Virus record (IMG/VR): IMGVR_UViG_3300042934_000428
Coordinates: 1 to 40,334 of that record
Source of the DNA: a virus
Reading direction: 5' to 3' (one strand)
Length of the DNA: 40,334 nucleotides
Numbering within the stretch: position 1 is the first letter of the stretch; the number at the start of each line of letters is the position of its first letter. This document shows positions 8,172 through 16,170 of this stretch, piece by piece. Below the pieces are notes generated by a model that was not told the origin of the DNA, made no database searches, and saw nothing but the letters and a program-made list of their open reading frames with translations. A program made the translations under genes and the position numbers.

Positions 8172-8554
8172 TGCTCGCGTACGCCCTCCAGCAACACGAG
8201 GGCGCATTGCGGGCATCGCTCCAAGCCGTCTACGGCATTCGACTCTCCGGGGTGCGTTCGCAGATGCGCGCACTCGAGCTCGCGGATCTGGTCGCGTACC
8301 TCCCTGATGGGTGCCCGCTGTGGCAGTCAGTGGGTGGGCCGCGGGCGTGGTCGCCAGAGACCCATCTGCTCAATCTCGTGGAGTTCCGTCTCCGAGTCCT
8401 CGATTGGCGGAAGACGAACGACGGCAAGCACGGCCACAAGGCGCCGAAGCTGCACAAGCCGCCGCCGCTCGCGCACGAGAAACAGGCCGAACAAACGAAG
8501 CAGGCGACTCGTGCTGCGGCATGGGAGGCGCGTCAGCGTCGCCGAACTGAATAG
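7839..8554 (+). CDS. Tail assembly chaperone, -1 frameshift fusion (gpG-gpGT type)
   Basis: The second frame (8165-8554) encodes LLMLAYALQQHEGALRASLQ and a Lys/Arg-rich tail, typical of the second chaperone. It has no strong start of its own, although an ATG overlaps the first stop at 8171. The heptamer C CCA AAC (8159-8165) is in the correct zero-frame phase for X XXY YYZ slippage, and after a -1 slip the frame is open to 8554, giving about 238 aa. A 7-bp stem (CGCCCTC 8182-8188 with GAGGGCG 8198-8204) lies 16 nt downstream and could stimulate slippage. The first-frame protein and the fusion would cooperate on the tape measure. Confidence 0.82.
8159..8165 (+). promoter_or_regulatory. -1 ribosomal frameshift site CCCAAAC
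   Basis: CCCAAAC read as C CCA AAC in the zero frame, four bases before the zero-frame TGA. The tRNAs for CCA and AAC can re-pair with CCC and AAA after the slip. A short GC-rich hairpin follows. Confidence 0.75.
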
Positions 8555-8570
8555 CAACTGAGGGGGGCCC

Positions 8571-10370
8571 ATGGCAACCGAAATCGCCTCCGCCTACCTC
8601 AGTCTCTACGCCAGGATGCCCGGTGTTCAGAATGACATCGCGAAGCAGTTGGGCGACGTCGATGCGGACAAGGTCGGCGAGGAACTCGGCAAGAAGAGTG
8701 GCGTCGGCTACACGAAGGGCTTCGCAGCTGCGGGTGCTGTCGGTGGTCTCGTTGCGACGCTGGCGTCTGCTGGTGCGCAGGCTCTGGGCGACCTCGTTGG
8801 GGATGCCGTCGCGGCGTCGGACGCTACGTCGAAGTTTGCGCAGACGCTGCAGTTCGCGGGAGTGGACACGACGGCGATCGACAACCTCAAGAAGTCGACT
8901 AAGGCGTACGCGGATGACACCGTTTACGACCTCGCGACGGTGCAGAACACAACCGCGCAGCTCGCGGCGAATGGTGTCAAGGACTACGACCGGCTGACGG
9001 AGGCTGCGGGAAACCTCAACGCGGTCGCTGGCGGCAACCAGGACACGTTCTCGTCCGTCGCGATGATGCTGACTCAGACGGCTGGTGCAGGGAAGCTCAC
9101 AACCGAGAACTGGAACCAGCTGTCAGACGCGATCCCTGGCGCGGCTGGCCAGTTGCAGAGTGCGCTCATGGCTGCAGGCGCATACACGGGGAACTTCCGT
9201 GATGCGATGGCCGAGGGCCAGATCACGGCTGATGAGTTCAACGCGGCTCTACTCGAACTCGGTACGCAGCCGGTAGCGGTTGAGGCGGCGAAATCGACCG
9301 AGACGATGGAGGGCGCGCTCGGGAACCTGAACGCCACCATCGTTGGCGGCCTGGCCGGCGCGATCGACGCGATCAAACCGGTACTTACGGACTTCGTAAA
9401 CGGTATCGCTGGGGTCGTCACGTTCATTGGCGACAACATCGACTGGATCGGGCCGCTAGCTGCTGGCATCGGCATCGTGGTCGGCGCGATCGGGTTGTGG
9501 ACTGCCGCTCAGTGGCTCCTCAACGCGGCACTCACCGCGAACCCGATAGGTCTCATCGTGGTCGGTATCGGTCTCCTGATCGGTGCCATCATCCTCCTGG
9601 TTCAGAACTGGGATGTTGTCGTCGCCTGGCTCACAGACGTTTGGAACGGCTTCGTGTCCTGGTTCATGGGCATCATGGACGCGTTCCTTGGCTGGTGGAA
9701 CGGGCTTTGGACCGCGGTGTGGGAGTGGATCGTTTCGGTCTGGAACAACATCGTCAGCTTCGTCACGGCGTACTTCACCGCTCTGTACAACACGATCATG
9801 GGCATCGGGTCGGCTATCGCTGGCTGGTGGAACGGGTTGTGGAACGGAATCGTCTCGTTCTTCACGGGGGTGTGGAACAACATCCTTGGCGTCATCAGCA
9901 CCGTTCAGGGTGCCTTCGCGTCCGTCTTCGGTGCGATCGCTGACGTTGTACGGGGCGCGTTCGAGGGTGTCGTGTCGGTCGTGAAGGGCGTCATCAACGG
10001 CATCATCGGCGCCGTCAACGGTGTCATCGACGGCATCAACAGCGTGTCTGGGGTCATTGGCGGAGCGATCGGCGTGAACCTCAGCATCGGCCATATCCCG
10101 AAGCTTGCCGCGGGAGGCGTCGTCTCCCGCCGCCCGGGGGGCATCATCGCGAACATCGGTGAAGGCCGATACGACGAGGCCGTGGTGCCGTTGTCGCCGG
10201 GTGTGCTGTCCCAGCTGGGTGGGGGCGGCGGGCTCCGTCCGGGCGAGCGGATGACGTTGATCGTTGGCGATCGCGAGTTCGAAGCGTACGTGGGAACACT
10301 CGCAGACAACCGGATCGGGTCGTACGACTCGCAGCGGTCGCGCGAGGCACGCCGAGGGGAGCGCGTCTGA
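8571..10370 (+). CDS. Tape measure protein
   Basis: 599 aa, the longest protein in the tail module. The N-terminal half carries the TP901-type pattern (NLNAVAGGNQDTF, ENWNQLSDAIPG, GQITADEFNAALLELG). Two strong hydrophobic segments lie about residues 285-345. A Trp-rich repeat region follows (about 350-465), with WWNGLW twice and VWNNI twice. The Gly/Val-rich C-terminus ends in a basic tail. The length suggests a tail of roughly 90 nm by the usual 0.15 nm per residue. The stop overlaps the next ATG (TGATG). Confidence 0.92.
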   Translation: MATEIASAYLSLYARMPGVQNDIAKQLGDVDADKVGEELGKKSGVGYTKGFAAAGAVGGLVATLASAGAQALGDLVGDAVAASDATSKFAQTLQFAGVDTTAIDNLKKSTKAYADDTVYDLATVQNTTAQLAANGVKDYDRLTEAAGNLNAVAGGNQDTFSSVAMMLTQTAGAGKLTTENWNQLSDAIPGAAGQLQSALMAAGAYTGNFRDAMAEGQITADEFNAALLELGTQPVAVEAAKSTETMEGALGNLNATIVGGLAGAIDAIKPVLTDFVNGIAGVVTFIGDNIDWIGPLAAGIGIVVGAIGLWTAAQWLLNAALTANPIGLIVVGIGLLIGAIILLVQNWDVVVAWLTDVWNGFVSWFMGIMDAFLGWWNGLWTAVWEWIVSVWNNIVSFVTAYFTALYNTIMGIGSAIAGWWNGLWNGIVSFFTGVWNNILGVISTVQGAFASVFGAIADVVRGAFEGVVSVVKGVINGIIGAVNGVIDGINSVSGVIGGAIGVNLSIGHIPKLAAGGVVSRRPGGIIANIGEGRYDEAVVPLSPGVLSQLGGGGGLRPGERMTLIVGDREFEAYVGTLADNRIGSYDSQRSREARRGERV

Positions 10371-11173
10371 TGGCTTCCTCCGCGGTCGCTTTTGACGACA
10401 TGTCCCCGCAGCCTCGAGTGGAGCTCGTGATCGACCCCGCGGACCTTGATGCCGCGACGGCCACGGTGACGGTGTTGCAACTGTCGAAGTGGGGTCAGGT
10501 TCCGGTTCGCAGTGCACGGGGCCGTGCCGTCGCTGGCGGTCTCGCGGTGACGGACTTCGAGGCACCTCCCGGGGTGGTGACGACGTACCGTGTTGAGCAG
10601 TTCGACGCGGGCGGCGCGTCCCTGGGGTTCGCATTGAACCTCACTGCTCAGGTGACGATCCCGGAAGGGCATGCCGTCATCGCGGACCCGCTGGTTCCGG
10701 CGAACGCGCTCCTGGTGGAAGCCGAGCGGGCGTTCGCAGCCGAGCTCAAGCACTCACGGTCCACGTCGTTCTACCGCGCGGGGAACGAGACGATCGCACT
10801 GTCCGGCCCTCGGTCGCTGCTGCAGGACGTGAATCTGCGGTGCTACACGGAGACCGAAGAGGACCGGGAGATGTTCGAGGCGATCACTGCCGAATCGGTG
10901 ATCGTGGTCCGGACGATGCCGAGCATGCGCCTCCCGGGCTCCTTTTACGCGAGCACCCCGGATGTGGTGATGTTGCCGTGGGATGCGCACGAGGACGGCG
11001 AGACCGACGAATGGCAACTCACGGGTCAGGAGATCACCCGCCCGGTGATCGACATTGTTGTGCCGACGTACACGTGGCAGGACGTCATCGATTACTACCC
11101 GACGTGGGCGGATCTGATTGCGGATCGGGCGACGTGGCTGGATCTGATTCGTAACCCGCCCCCTAGCGCGTAA
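10370..11173 (+). CDS. Distal tail (Dit-like) minor tail protein
   Basis: 267 aa, first gene after the tape measure, where Dit proteins sit. Beta-rich, with paired galectin-like segments. The C-terminus holds a short internal repeat, TWADLIADRATWLDLIRN, also visible in the DNA around 11103-11150. Dit forms the hexameric hub that joins the tube to the receptor-binding parts. The ATG overlaps the tape-measure stop. Confidence 0.72.
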   Translation: MASSAVAFDDMSPQPRVELVIDPADLDAATATVTVLQLSKWGQVPVRSARGRAVAGGLAVTDFEAPPGVVTTYRVEQFDAGGASLGFALNLTAQVTIPEGHAVIADPLVPANALLVEAERAFAAELKHSRSTSFYRAGNETIALSGPRSLLQDVNLRCYTETEEDREMFEAITAESVIVVRTMPSMRLPGSFYASTPDVVMLPWDAHEDGETDEWQLTGQEITRPVIDIVVPTYTWQDVIDYYPTWADLIADRATWLDLIRNPPPSA

Positions 11174-11188
11174 GTCGGGAGGCTGACC

Positions 11189-12448
11189 ATGCTTCAGGTT
11201 CCGGAGAGCGTGTGGGAGGCGCTGGGGGACTCGGCGGTGACTCGCCGGTTCTACGGGATCGCGCAGTATCAGGGCCGTCAGGTGATGTTGAACCTGGATA
11301 CGTCGGGTGATGTGTCGTTCACGTCGTCGACCGGTGTGCAGTCCGATGCGTCGATCCGGGTTGTCGGGTTCGGTGATTCGTTGGTGCCGAAGACGGCGAC
11401 GGACATGCTCGCCCCGTACGGGCAAGAGGTCACGCTGTTCTGGGAGTTGCAGTTGCGGGGCCGTCAGACTGCGGTGATCCCGATGGGTGTGTTCCGCATC
11501 ACGGGCAACGACGGTGGTCGGGAGAATCCGTCAGTTCGGGTGATCCCGGGGAAGCCTGGTTCGGTTGAGGGGCCTGCGGGTGTGTGGACGGTGTTGGAGG
11601 GTGCGGTTGAGGACCCGCCCGGGTCTGGCCTGTACGTGCCCACGACTGCTGAGGTACCCGCTGGTTCTGGCCTGTATCTGGTGGATGAGGCGCGGGCTGA
11701 GATTGTGCGCCGGTTCGTGCAGGACTGGGATGTGGGTGTTGAGCTCGCTGACCGGTTCGACATGCTCGAGCGGGCGAAGCTTGTAGATCCGAAGTCGCCG
11801 GTGTCGTCGTCGATGTGGGCGGAGCTGCAACGGTTGTCGTTGTTCCCGCTGCTGACGTCGGTGGCGGTGCCGGATGCGTTTGTGCCGGCGGGGATGGCGT
11901 ACGACGAGCGGCTGTCGACGGTGTGGGATCTTGCCGCGTTGGCGGGTGCTGTGCCGGCGATGACCCGGCAGGGGGCGTTGACGTTGCGGCGTCAGGATCG
12001 GTGGTTGACGGAGACCGAGCCTGAGTTCGAGATTTCGGGTGCGATTGAGTTCAGCCGGAAGCAGTCGAACGACTTCTACAACTATGTGTGGGCGCACTCG
12101 GACGATAACGAGTTCTCCGGGTTCGCGGTCCTGGAGGATGATTCGGACCCGCGGTCGGTGAATCGTGCCGGCCTGGTGACGTATGAGCATTCGTCGCCGG
12201 TGTACACGTCGGATGCGGCTGCGACGGCGGGTGCGTGGACGATCTTGAATCGGCTGTTGAATCGTCGGTCTTCGACGGTGACGGCGGTGTGTAAGCCGCA
12301 GGCGATGCTCCTCGAGGTGGGCGATTTCGGTCTGATCACGGATGACGTGCAGGGCCGTTCGGCGCTGGGTGAGGTGTCGGCGGTGACGGTGCCGAATGAT
12401 CCGACGCAGCCGGTGACGGTTGAGCTGATCGTCGCGGAGGAGTACTGA
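11189..12448 (+). CDS. Minor tail protein (tail hub, Tal-like)
   Basis: 419 aa. The start (VPESVWEALGDSAVTRRFYG) and the middle (WDLAALAGAVPAMTRQGALTLRR, then EFSRKQSNDFYNYVWAHSDDN) match the central hub proteins that follow Dit in actinophages and share the gp27-like ring fold. Residues about 115-165 form a Pro/Gly-rich insertion (PGKPG, DPPGSGLYVPT, PAGSGLYLV) that may be surface exposed. The stop overlaps the next ATG. Confidence 0.75.
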   Translation: MLQVPESVWEALGDSAVTRRFYGIAQYQGRQVMLNLDTSGDVSFTSSTGVQSDASIRVVGFGDSLVPKTATDMLAPYGQEVTLFWELQLRGRQTAVIPMGVFRITGNDGGRENPSVRVIPGKPGSVEGPAGVWTVLEGAVEDPPGSGLYVPTTAEVPAGSGLYLVDEARAEIVRRFVQDWDVGVELADRFDMLERAKLVDPKSPVSSSMWAELQRLSLFPLLTSVAVPDAFVPAGMAYDERLSTVWDLAALAGAVPAMTRQGALTLRRQDRWLTETEPEFEISGAIEFSRKQSNDFYNYVWAHSDDNEFSGFAVLEDDSDPRSVNRAGLVTYEHSSPVYTSDAAATAGAWTILNRLLNRRSSTVTAVCKPQAMLLEVGDFGLITDDVQGRSALGEVSAVTVPNDPTQPVTVELIVAEEY

Positions 12449-13335
12449 TGTCGGACGCGCAGGCTCAGGCACGCCGGGAGGCATCTCTCAGGGCCGGTCG
12501 CGCGTCGACGACTGAGGGTCGCGTGACGGCGATCGATTGGGGTTCTCGTTTGGTGACGGTGAACCTTGGGGGGTTCACGCAGGTCATGCCGTGGAAGGGT
12601 GCGCCGCCGTGGGCGGGCGACCGGGTGCGTGTGGACACGCAGGGCGGTTCGCCGGTGTGTGAGCTGATCGAGGGCGCCCCGTACGGCTCGGTCATTGAGC
12701 CTGACGGGGATTATCTCCGGGTGACTGGGGATGACGCTGAGGAGTACCGGTACGTGTTCGTCGGGACGGACGTGTTCACGGGCGGTGAGCGGGTCGCGCT
12801 GGATCATGCGCGGAAGCTCGTGCTTGGGCAGTTGTCCACGGACCCGGCGTTCGACGTCCCGGATACACCGACAGCTCCGCCGCCTGGCTCTGGTGGGTCG
12901 ACGTGGTTCGCGCCGGTGTGGTCGGGGAACTGGCGTGATGGGTCGTTCGCCGGTGATGCGGTGGAGATTTCGACGTCGCGGGTGGGCATGTACGGGTTCG
13001 GGACTCAGATTCGCGACACGGTGCCTGATGGGGCGACGATCACGCGCGCTGAACTCCACCTCTCGAAGGAGTGGGAGTCGGGTAACACGACGACCGTGCC
13101 GTCGTCGATGGGCACGCACGGGTGGGATGGCCGGCCCGGGTCGACGAACAACTCCGCCTTGACGGGCACGTACCTGATCGACCCGAACGCGACGGTCGTG
13201 GATATTCGCGGTGCGGTCGCGGATCAGCTCAAGACGGGTGCCGCGTTGGGTGTCGGGTTCCGGTCCGGCAGTAACGGGTGGCGCCGGTATTCGGCCGCGC
13301 CGGTGTCCGGGCGGATCTTCATGGAATGGACGTAG
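12448..13335 (+). CDS. Minor tail protein
   Basis: 295 aa. The N-terminal part (EGRVTAIDWGSRLVTVNLGGFTQ, then PWAGDRVRVDTQ) looks like the OB-type spike/hub extension seen after Tal proteins. After a Pro/Gly linker (about 138-150) comes a beta domain with GTHGWDGRPGSTN, TYLIDP and YSAAPVSGRIFMEW, similar in style to carbohydrate-binding or DNRLRE-like modules. It probably contributes to host contact. Confidence 0.68.
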   Translation: MSDAQAQARREASLRAGRASTTEGRVTAIDWGSRLVTVNLGGFTQVMPWKGAPPWAGDRVRVDTQGGSPVCELIEGAPYGSVIEPDGDYLRVTGDDAEEYRYVFVGTDVFTGGERVALDHARKLVLGQLSTDPAFDVPDTPTAPPPGSGGSTWFAPVWSGNWRDGSFAGDAVEISTSRVGMYGFGTQIRDTVPDGATITRAELHLSKEWESGNTTTVPSSMGTHGWDGRPGSTNNSALTGTYLIDPNATVVDIRGAVADQLKTGAALGVGFRSGSNGWRRYSAAPVSGRIFMEWT

Positions 13336-13344
13336 GAGGCAGCA

Positions 13345-13860
13345 ATGGCAGGCAGGACGGGTTACACGCCCCCGGACAACGGGATGCCCCCTGAGGGTCC
13401 TGAGCAGATGACGGACATCTATGAGCATTTCGATCCGCTCGTGGGTGAGACGCGCAGCACGGTCGCCGGGCTTCCGGGGTCGGGGAACTGGATCGGGCGC
13501 ACGATCTACGTGCAGGAAACCAAGACGGTCTACGTGTGCACTGCGCTGCCGTGGACGTGGGTTCCCGCTGCGGTCGCGGGGCAACGGTTGAAGGCGGTCC
13601 CGGTGGCTGGGTCGACGAACTCGAACGGCATCGTGGTGGTCCCGAACCCGTTCGCGCCGACGCCACCGACTGCGGTGTTCGTGCAGGAGCAGCAGGGCCC
13701 GTTGGGTGAAAACCAGATCCGCACGATCCAGGCCGTGGTGTGGGATCGGCCGCTCGCGGCGAACAGTGTGCAGGTGCGTTTCCGTGCGGAGGATACGAAC
13801 CTGTGGGCGCCGAACCAGGCTGTCGTCGCGTCCGTTCTCTTCGCATTGGAGCCAGCATGA
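13345..13860 (+). CDS. Minor tail / baseplate protein
   Basis: 171 aa. It opens with TGYTPPDNGMPPEGPEQMTDIYEHFD, followed by a short region reading ETKTVYVCTALPWTWVP, a typical collar sequence of actinophage tail proteins that mounts fibres. The C-terminal half is beta-rich (FVQEQQGPLGENQIRTIQAVVW). GGAGG lies 8 nt before the ATG. The stop overlaps the next ATG (ATGA). Confidence 0.62.
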   Translation: MAGRTGYTPPDNGMPPEGPEQMTDIYEHFDPLVGETRSTVAGLPGSGNWIGRTIYVQETKTVYVCTALPWTWVPAAVAGQRLKAVPVAGSTNSNGIVVVPNPFAPTPPTAVFVQEQQGPLGENQIRTIQAVVWDRPLAANSVQVRFRAEDTNLWAPNQAVVASVLFALEPA

Positions 13861-14108
13861 GCAAGGAAATCCGGTTCACGGAGACGACGTCGGATGCGGG
13901 CATTGTGCGGGTTGAGAACCCGTATGGGGAGACCGCGGACGTCAGTCTCGCGCTCGTCAATCACGGGTCCGGGTATCCCGAGCTCGAGTCCGTCACGGAT
14001 TCGCAGATCGTGGTTCGGGTGCGTGACGGGAAGTCGGGGAACCCGCTGCCGCGTGAGGACGTGGACCTGCTGATCACGGTGTGGCCGAAACCCGCATCGA
14101 TCGACTGA
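13857..14108 (+). CDS. Small tail-region protein
   Basis: 83 aa, ATG at 13857 overlapping the preceding stop. Beta-rich with a repeating pattern (GIVRVENPYGETADVSLALVN), which suggests a small structural protein. I do not recognise a family. Co-transcribed between two minor tail genes, so a virion role is likely. Confidence 0.6.
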   Translation: MSKEIRFTETTSDAGIVRVENPYGETADVSLALVNHGSGYPELESVTDSQIVVRVRDGKSGNPLPREDVDLLITVWPKPASID

Positions 14109-14119
14109 GAGGAACCGTC

Positions 14120-14356
14120 ATGTCATGCACGGGATGGAAGCCCGAGGAAGCACGCACCGATCGCCACGGGGAGGTTGTCGTGCCGCACGAGCTTGGTCAG
14201 AAGCCGGTGTCTCTGATGGTGCGCTCGCTGGGCAAACGCAGTCGGACGAACGCAGTCATCACATCGATGACCGCGACCGAGTTCCGGATTCGGTTCCGGT
14301 CCGCCGGTTGGCTTCGGCGCCGTGCTGTGAGGTTCGCATGGTCCGCGGAGGTGTGA
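14120..14356 (+). CDS. Small tail-region protein
   Basis: 78 aa. ATG 14120 is preceded by GAGAGG about 8 nt upstream. Sequence such as GWKPEEARTDRHGEVVVPHELGQKP and FRIRFRSAGW suggests a compact beta fold. No family recognised. It sits immediately before the endolysin candidate. Confidence 0.6.
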   Translation: MSCTGWKPEEARTDRHGEVVVPHELGQKPVSLMVRSLGKRSRTNAVITSMTATEFRIRFRSAGWLRRRAVRFAWSAEV

Positions 14357-14357
14357 C

Positions 14358-15047
14358 GTGAGCTGGAAAGACGCGTACAGCGCCCCCGGGACCGCGTTCG
14401 GGGTCAAGGGCCCGTTCTACGACCCGAACGTGGGCCATCGGGGCCGTGACTACTACATCCGCCACGACGTGATCCCGTCCTACGTGCACGGCGTCGTCTC
14501 GCACGTGGGGCGCACCGGCGGACTGGGCGGCGTCATCGGCATCACCGACGACGAAGGGTTCGGGCGCGGGTGGGCGCACGTCGCCGACATCGCCGTGTCG
14601 GTCGGTGACGAGGTGTGGCCCGGTACGACGCTCGGCCGGCCCGCGACCTGGGATGACCCGATCTCTGTGCGTGGCTCGCTGTGGGCGGGGTCGCATATCC
14701 ACACGACGAAGGCACGGACGGCGTTCAACGCGGCCGTGGGGAACACGCCCCTGTACGACCCGACCGGGGATATCGCCGCGGCGGTCGCGGCATCCGCGAC
14801 GGCGAGCAGCGGACGCAAGACCATCAGCGAACCCGAGAAGGAAGAGGAAGACGACATGAAGCTCGAAGTGTTCGGCCATGACGCCGGTGACGGTACCGGG
14901 AACCTCGTGTACTGGCTGGTGAACCATTCCGCAGCGACGAAGTGGCGTATCCGGAACGGTGACCAGCTCGACTACTACAAGGCGCGCGGGTTCGAGTTCT
15001 TCGCCCCGCAGCCGCCGCAGATCCTCGAGGGTTACCGGGAGATCTGA
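14358..15047 (+). CDS. Endolysin candidate, M23-type peptidase
   Basis: 229 aa from GTG 14358 (GGAGG 7 nt upstream). The zinc peptidase pattern of the M23/LytM family is complete: GHRGRD (H27, D31), WAHVAD (H74), then VGDEVWPGTTLG, and GSHIHT (H113, H115). M23 enzymes cut peptidoglycan cross-bridges. After a Glu-rich linker (about 156-166) the C-terminal 60 residues (LVYWLVNHSAATKWRIRNGDQ) form a separate, perhaps wall-binding, domain. The downstream membrane-protein genes support a lysis role. It could instead be a tail-associated lysin used at entry. Confidence 0.75.
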   Translation: MSWKDAYSAPGTAFGVKGPFYDPNVGHRGRDYYIRHDVIPSYVHGVVSHVGRTGGLGGVIGITDDEGFGRGWAHVADIAVSVGDEVWPGTTLGRPATWDDPISVRGSLWAGSHIHTTKARTAFNAAVGNTPLYDPTGDIAAAVAASATASSGRKTISEPEKEEEDDMKLEVFGHDAGDGTGNLVYWLVNHSAATKWRIRNGDQLDYYKARGFEFFAPQPPQILEGYREI

Positions 15048-15073
15048 CCCCCTCAACCCTGGGAGGGGTACAC

Positions 15074-15391
15074 ATGGACGTTCTCGCGTTCTTCGCGGAC
15101 CCCACCGTTCGTGACATCGGGGCTGTCACGTTGCTCGTCATCGTCGTGACGATGATCCTCACTGGCCGTCTCATTCCGTCGTGGACGCACCGCCGCATCG
15201 TGGATGCGGAGCACGCGCGTGGTGATGAGCACCGGCAGGCGTCGGAGCGGAAAGACGAAGCCATTCAGGCGTTGCTACAGCAGAACGCGACCCTGCTCGC
15301 CGGTGTCCGTATCGCGGACAGGTTCTATGGCGACTTCCTCACTGAACCGCTCGGAGATACGCAACCGGGGGTGCGTCATGTGGGTCCGTAA
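15074..15391 (+). CDS. Single-pass membrane protein, lysis block
   Basis: 105 aa. One transmembrane segment at about 14-34 (IGAVTLLVIVVTMILTGRLI) is followed by a charged helical, coiled-coil-like region (RRIVDAEHARGDEHRQASERK). This shape is common for accessory holin or spanin-like proteins near actinophage lysins. GGGAGGGG precedes the ATG. It overlaps the next gene by 14 nt. Confidence 0.68.
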   Translation: MDVLAFFADPTVRDIGAVTLLVIVVTMILTGRLIPSWTHRRIVDAEHARGDEHRQASERKDEAIQALLQQNATLLAGVRIADRFYGDFLTEPLGDTQPGVRHVGP

Positions 15392-15593
15392 GTGGAAGCG
15401 CCGCCCGGATGACACGCATGTCGCGAAGCGCGGTCAGGAACGTGCTGAGGCGGTGATCCGGCTTGTTGAGGCGCAGCAGCCCGAGGTTTCTCAGAAGGTG
15501 CACCGGTTGGAGCGTCGTGAGCGGCGGAACCATTTCGCGGAGTCGATGGAGAAGTCGATGAGGGGTGACGCATGGAAGCCCTCAACCTCGTGA
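15378..15593 (+). CDS. Small basic helical protein (DUF7620-like)
   Basis: 71 aa, ATG 15378. It starts MWVRKWKRRPDD and continues with a helix of the kind AEAVIRLVEAQQPEV, then HRLERRERRNHFAESMEKSM. This layout matches a small conserved protein found beside holins in many actinophages; from memory it belongs to DUF7620. Function unknown. It overlaps neighbours on both sides. Confidence 0.6.
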   Translation: MWVRKWKRRPDDTHVAKRGQERAEAVIRLVEAQQPEVSQKVHRLERRERRNHFAESMEKSMRGDAWKPSTS

Positions 15594-15907
15594 CGATCGC
15601 GGTTCTCGCTCTTGGGGTTCTCCCGCTTCTGTTGTTCATCGTCTTCTATGCGTCGGAGGAACCGCTCCCGGGTGAACGGTGGTGGCGTCGTCGGCCTCGC
15701 TGGCCTCGCGCGTGGGTGGGCCGGATTGTGTTGGCGCAGAAAATCACGCTCGCGACCCTGCTGTCATACCTGCTCATCGTCCGCGCGCTCGATGACTTCC
15801 CCGGCCGCGAGTGGGTATCTCTCGGCCTGTTCCTGATCCTCGAGGCGCAGTTCTGGGCGATGTTCGCCCTGCTGCGCCATATCCAAACCCATCCTCCGAA
15901 GGAGTAA
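15572..15907 (+). CDS. Three-pass membrane protein, lysis block
   Basis: 111 aa. Hydrophobic segments at about 5-27, 52-70 and 82-101 are separated by a basic loop (GERWWRRRPRWPRAW). It could be a holin-like pore or a regulator of lysis. It overlaps the previous gene by 22 nt with AGGGG upstream of the ATG. No specific family recognised. Confidence 0.65.
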   Translation: MEALNLVTIAVLALGVLPLLLFIVFYASEEPLPGERWWRRRPRWPRAWVGRIVLAQKITLATLLSYLLIVRALDDFPGREWVSLGLFLILEAQFWAMFALLRHIQTHPPKE

Positions 15908-15912
15908 TCATC

Positions 15913-16131
15913 ATGCGTTCCAAGCTTGCTGAGTACGCGAAGCTCATCGCCGCTCTGATTGGTGCGGCCGTCACGTCGTTCTCGACGCTGATCCCCGCGG
16001 ACTGGTCGCCCTGGGCGACTGCCATCGCCGCGTTCCTCACGGCAGTTGCGGTGCTGCTCGTGCCGAACGCTCCGACCGAGCAGCAGCGCGCGGAGATCCT
16101 CGCGGAGTACGAGCCGAAGCACCTCGCCTGA
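15913..16131 (+). CDS. Holin-like small membrane protein
   Basis: 72 aa, ATG 15913 (GGAG about 10 nt upstream). Two transmembrane segments, about 9-26 and 33-52, separated by IPADWSPW, and a charged C-terminus (EQQRAEILAEYEPKHLA). This is the common two-pass actinophage holin candidate, which would let the endolysin reach the wall. Two other membrane proteins lie just upstream, so which one triggers lysis cannot be told from sequence. Confidence 0.68.
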   Translation: MRSKLAEYAKLIAALIGAAVTSFSTLIPADWSPWATAIAAFLTAVAVLLVPNAPTEQQRAEILAEYEPKHLA

Positions 16132-16170
16132 CCCCCCTGACCGTGTTGTCCCTCCGGAAGGGGATTGTAG

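Noticed and set aside
9456-10634. 392-codon - strand frame across the tape measure gene
   Set aside because: Low-complexity Asp/Arg/His composition; opposite to the tape measure, whose frame is clear.
12082-13584. 500-codon - strand open frame across minor tail genes
   Set aside because: Arg/His/Pro-rich and spans gene boundaries; no domain and no start support.
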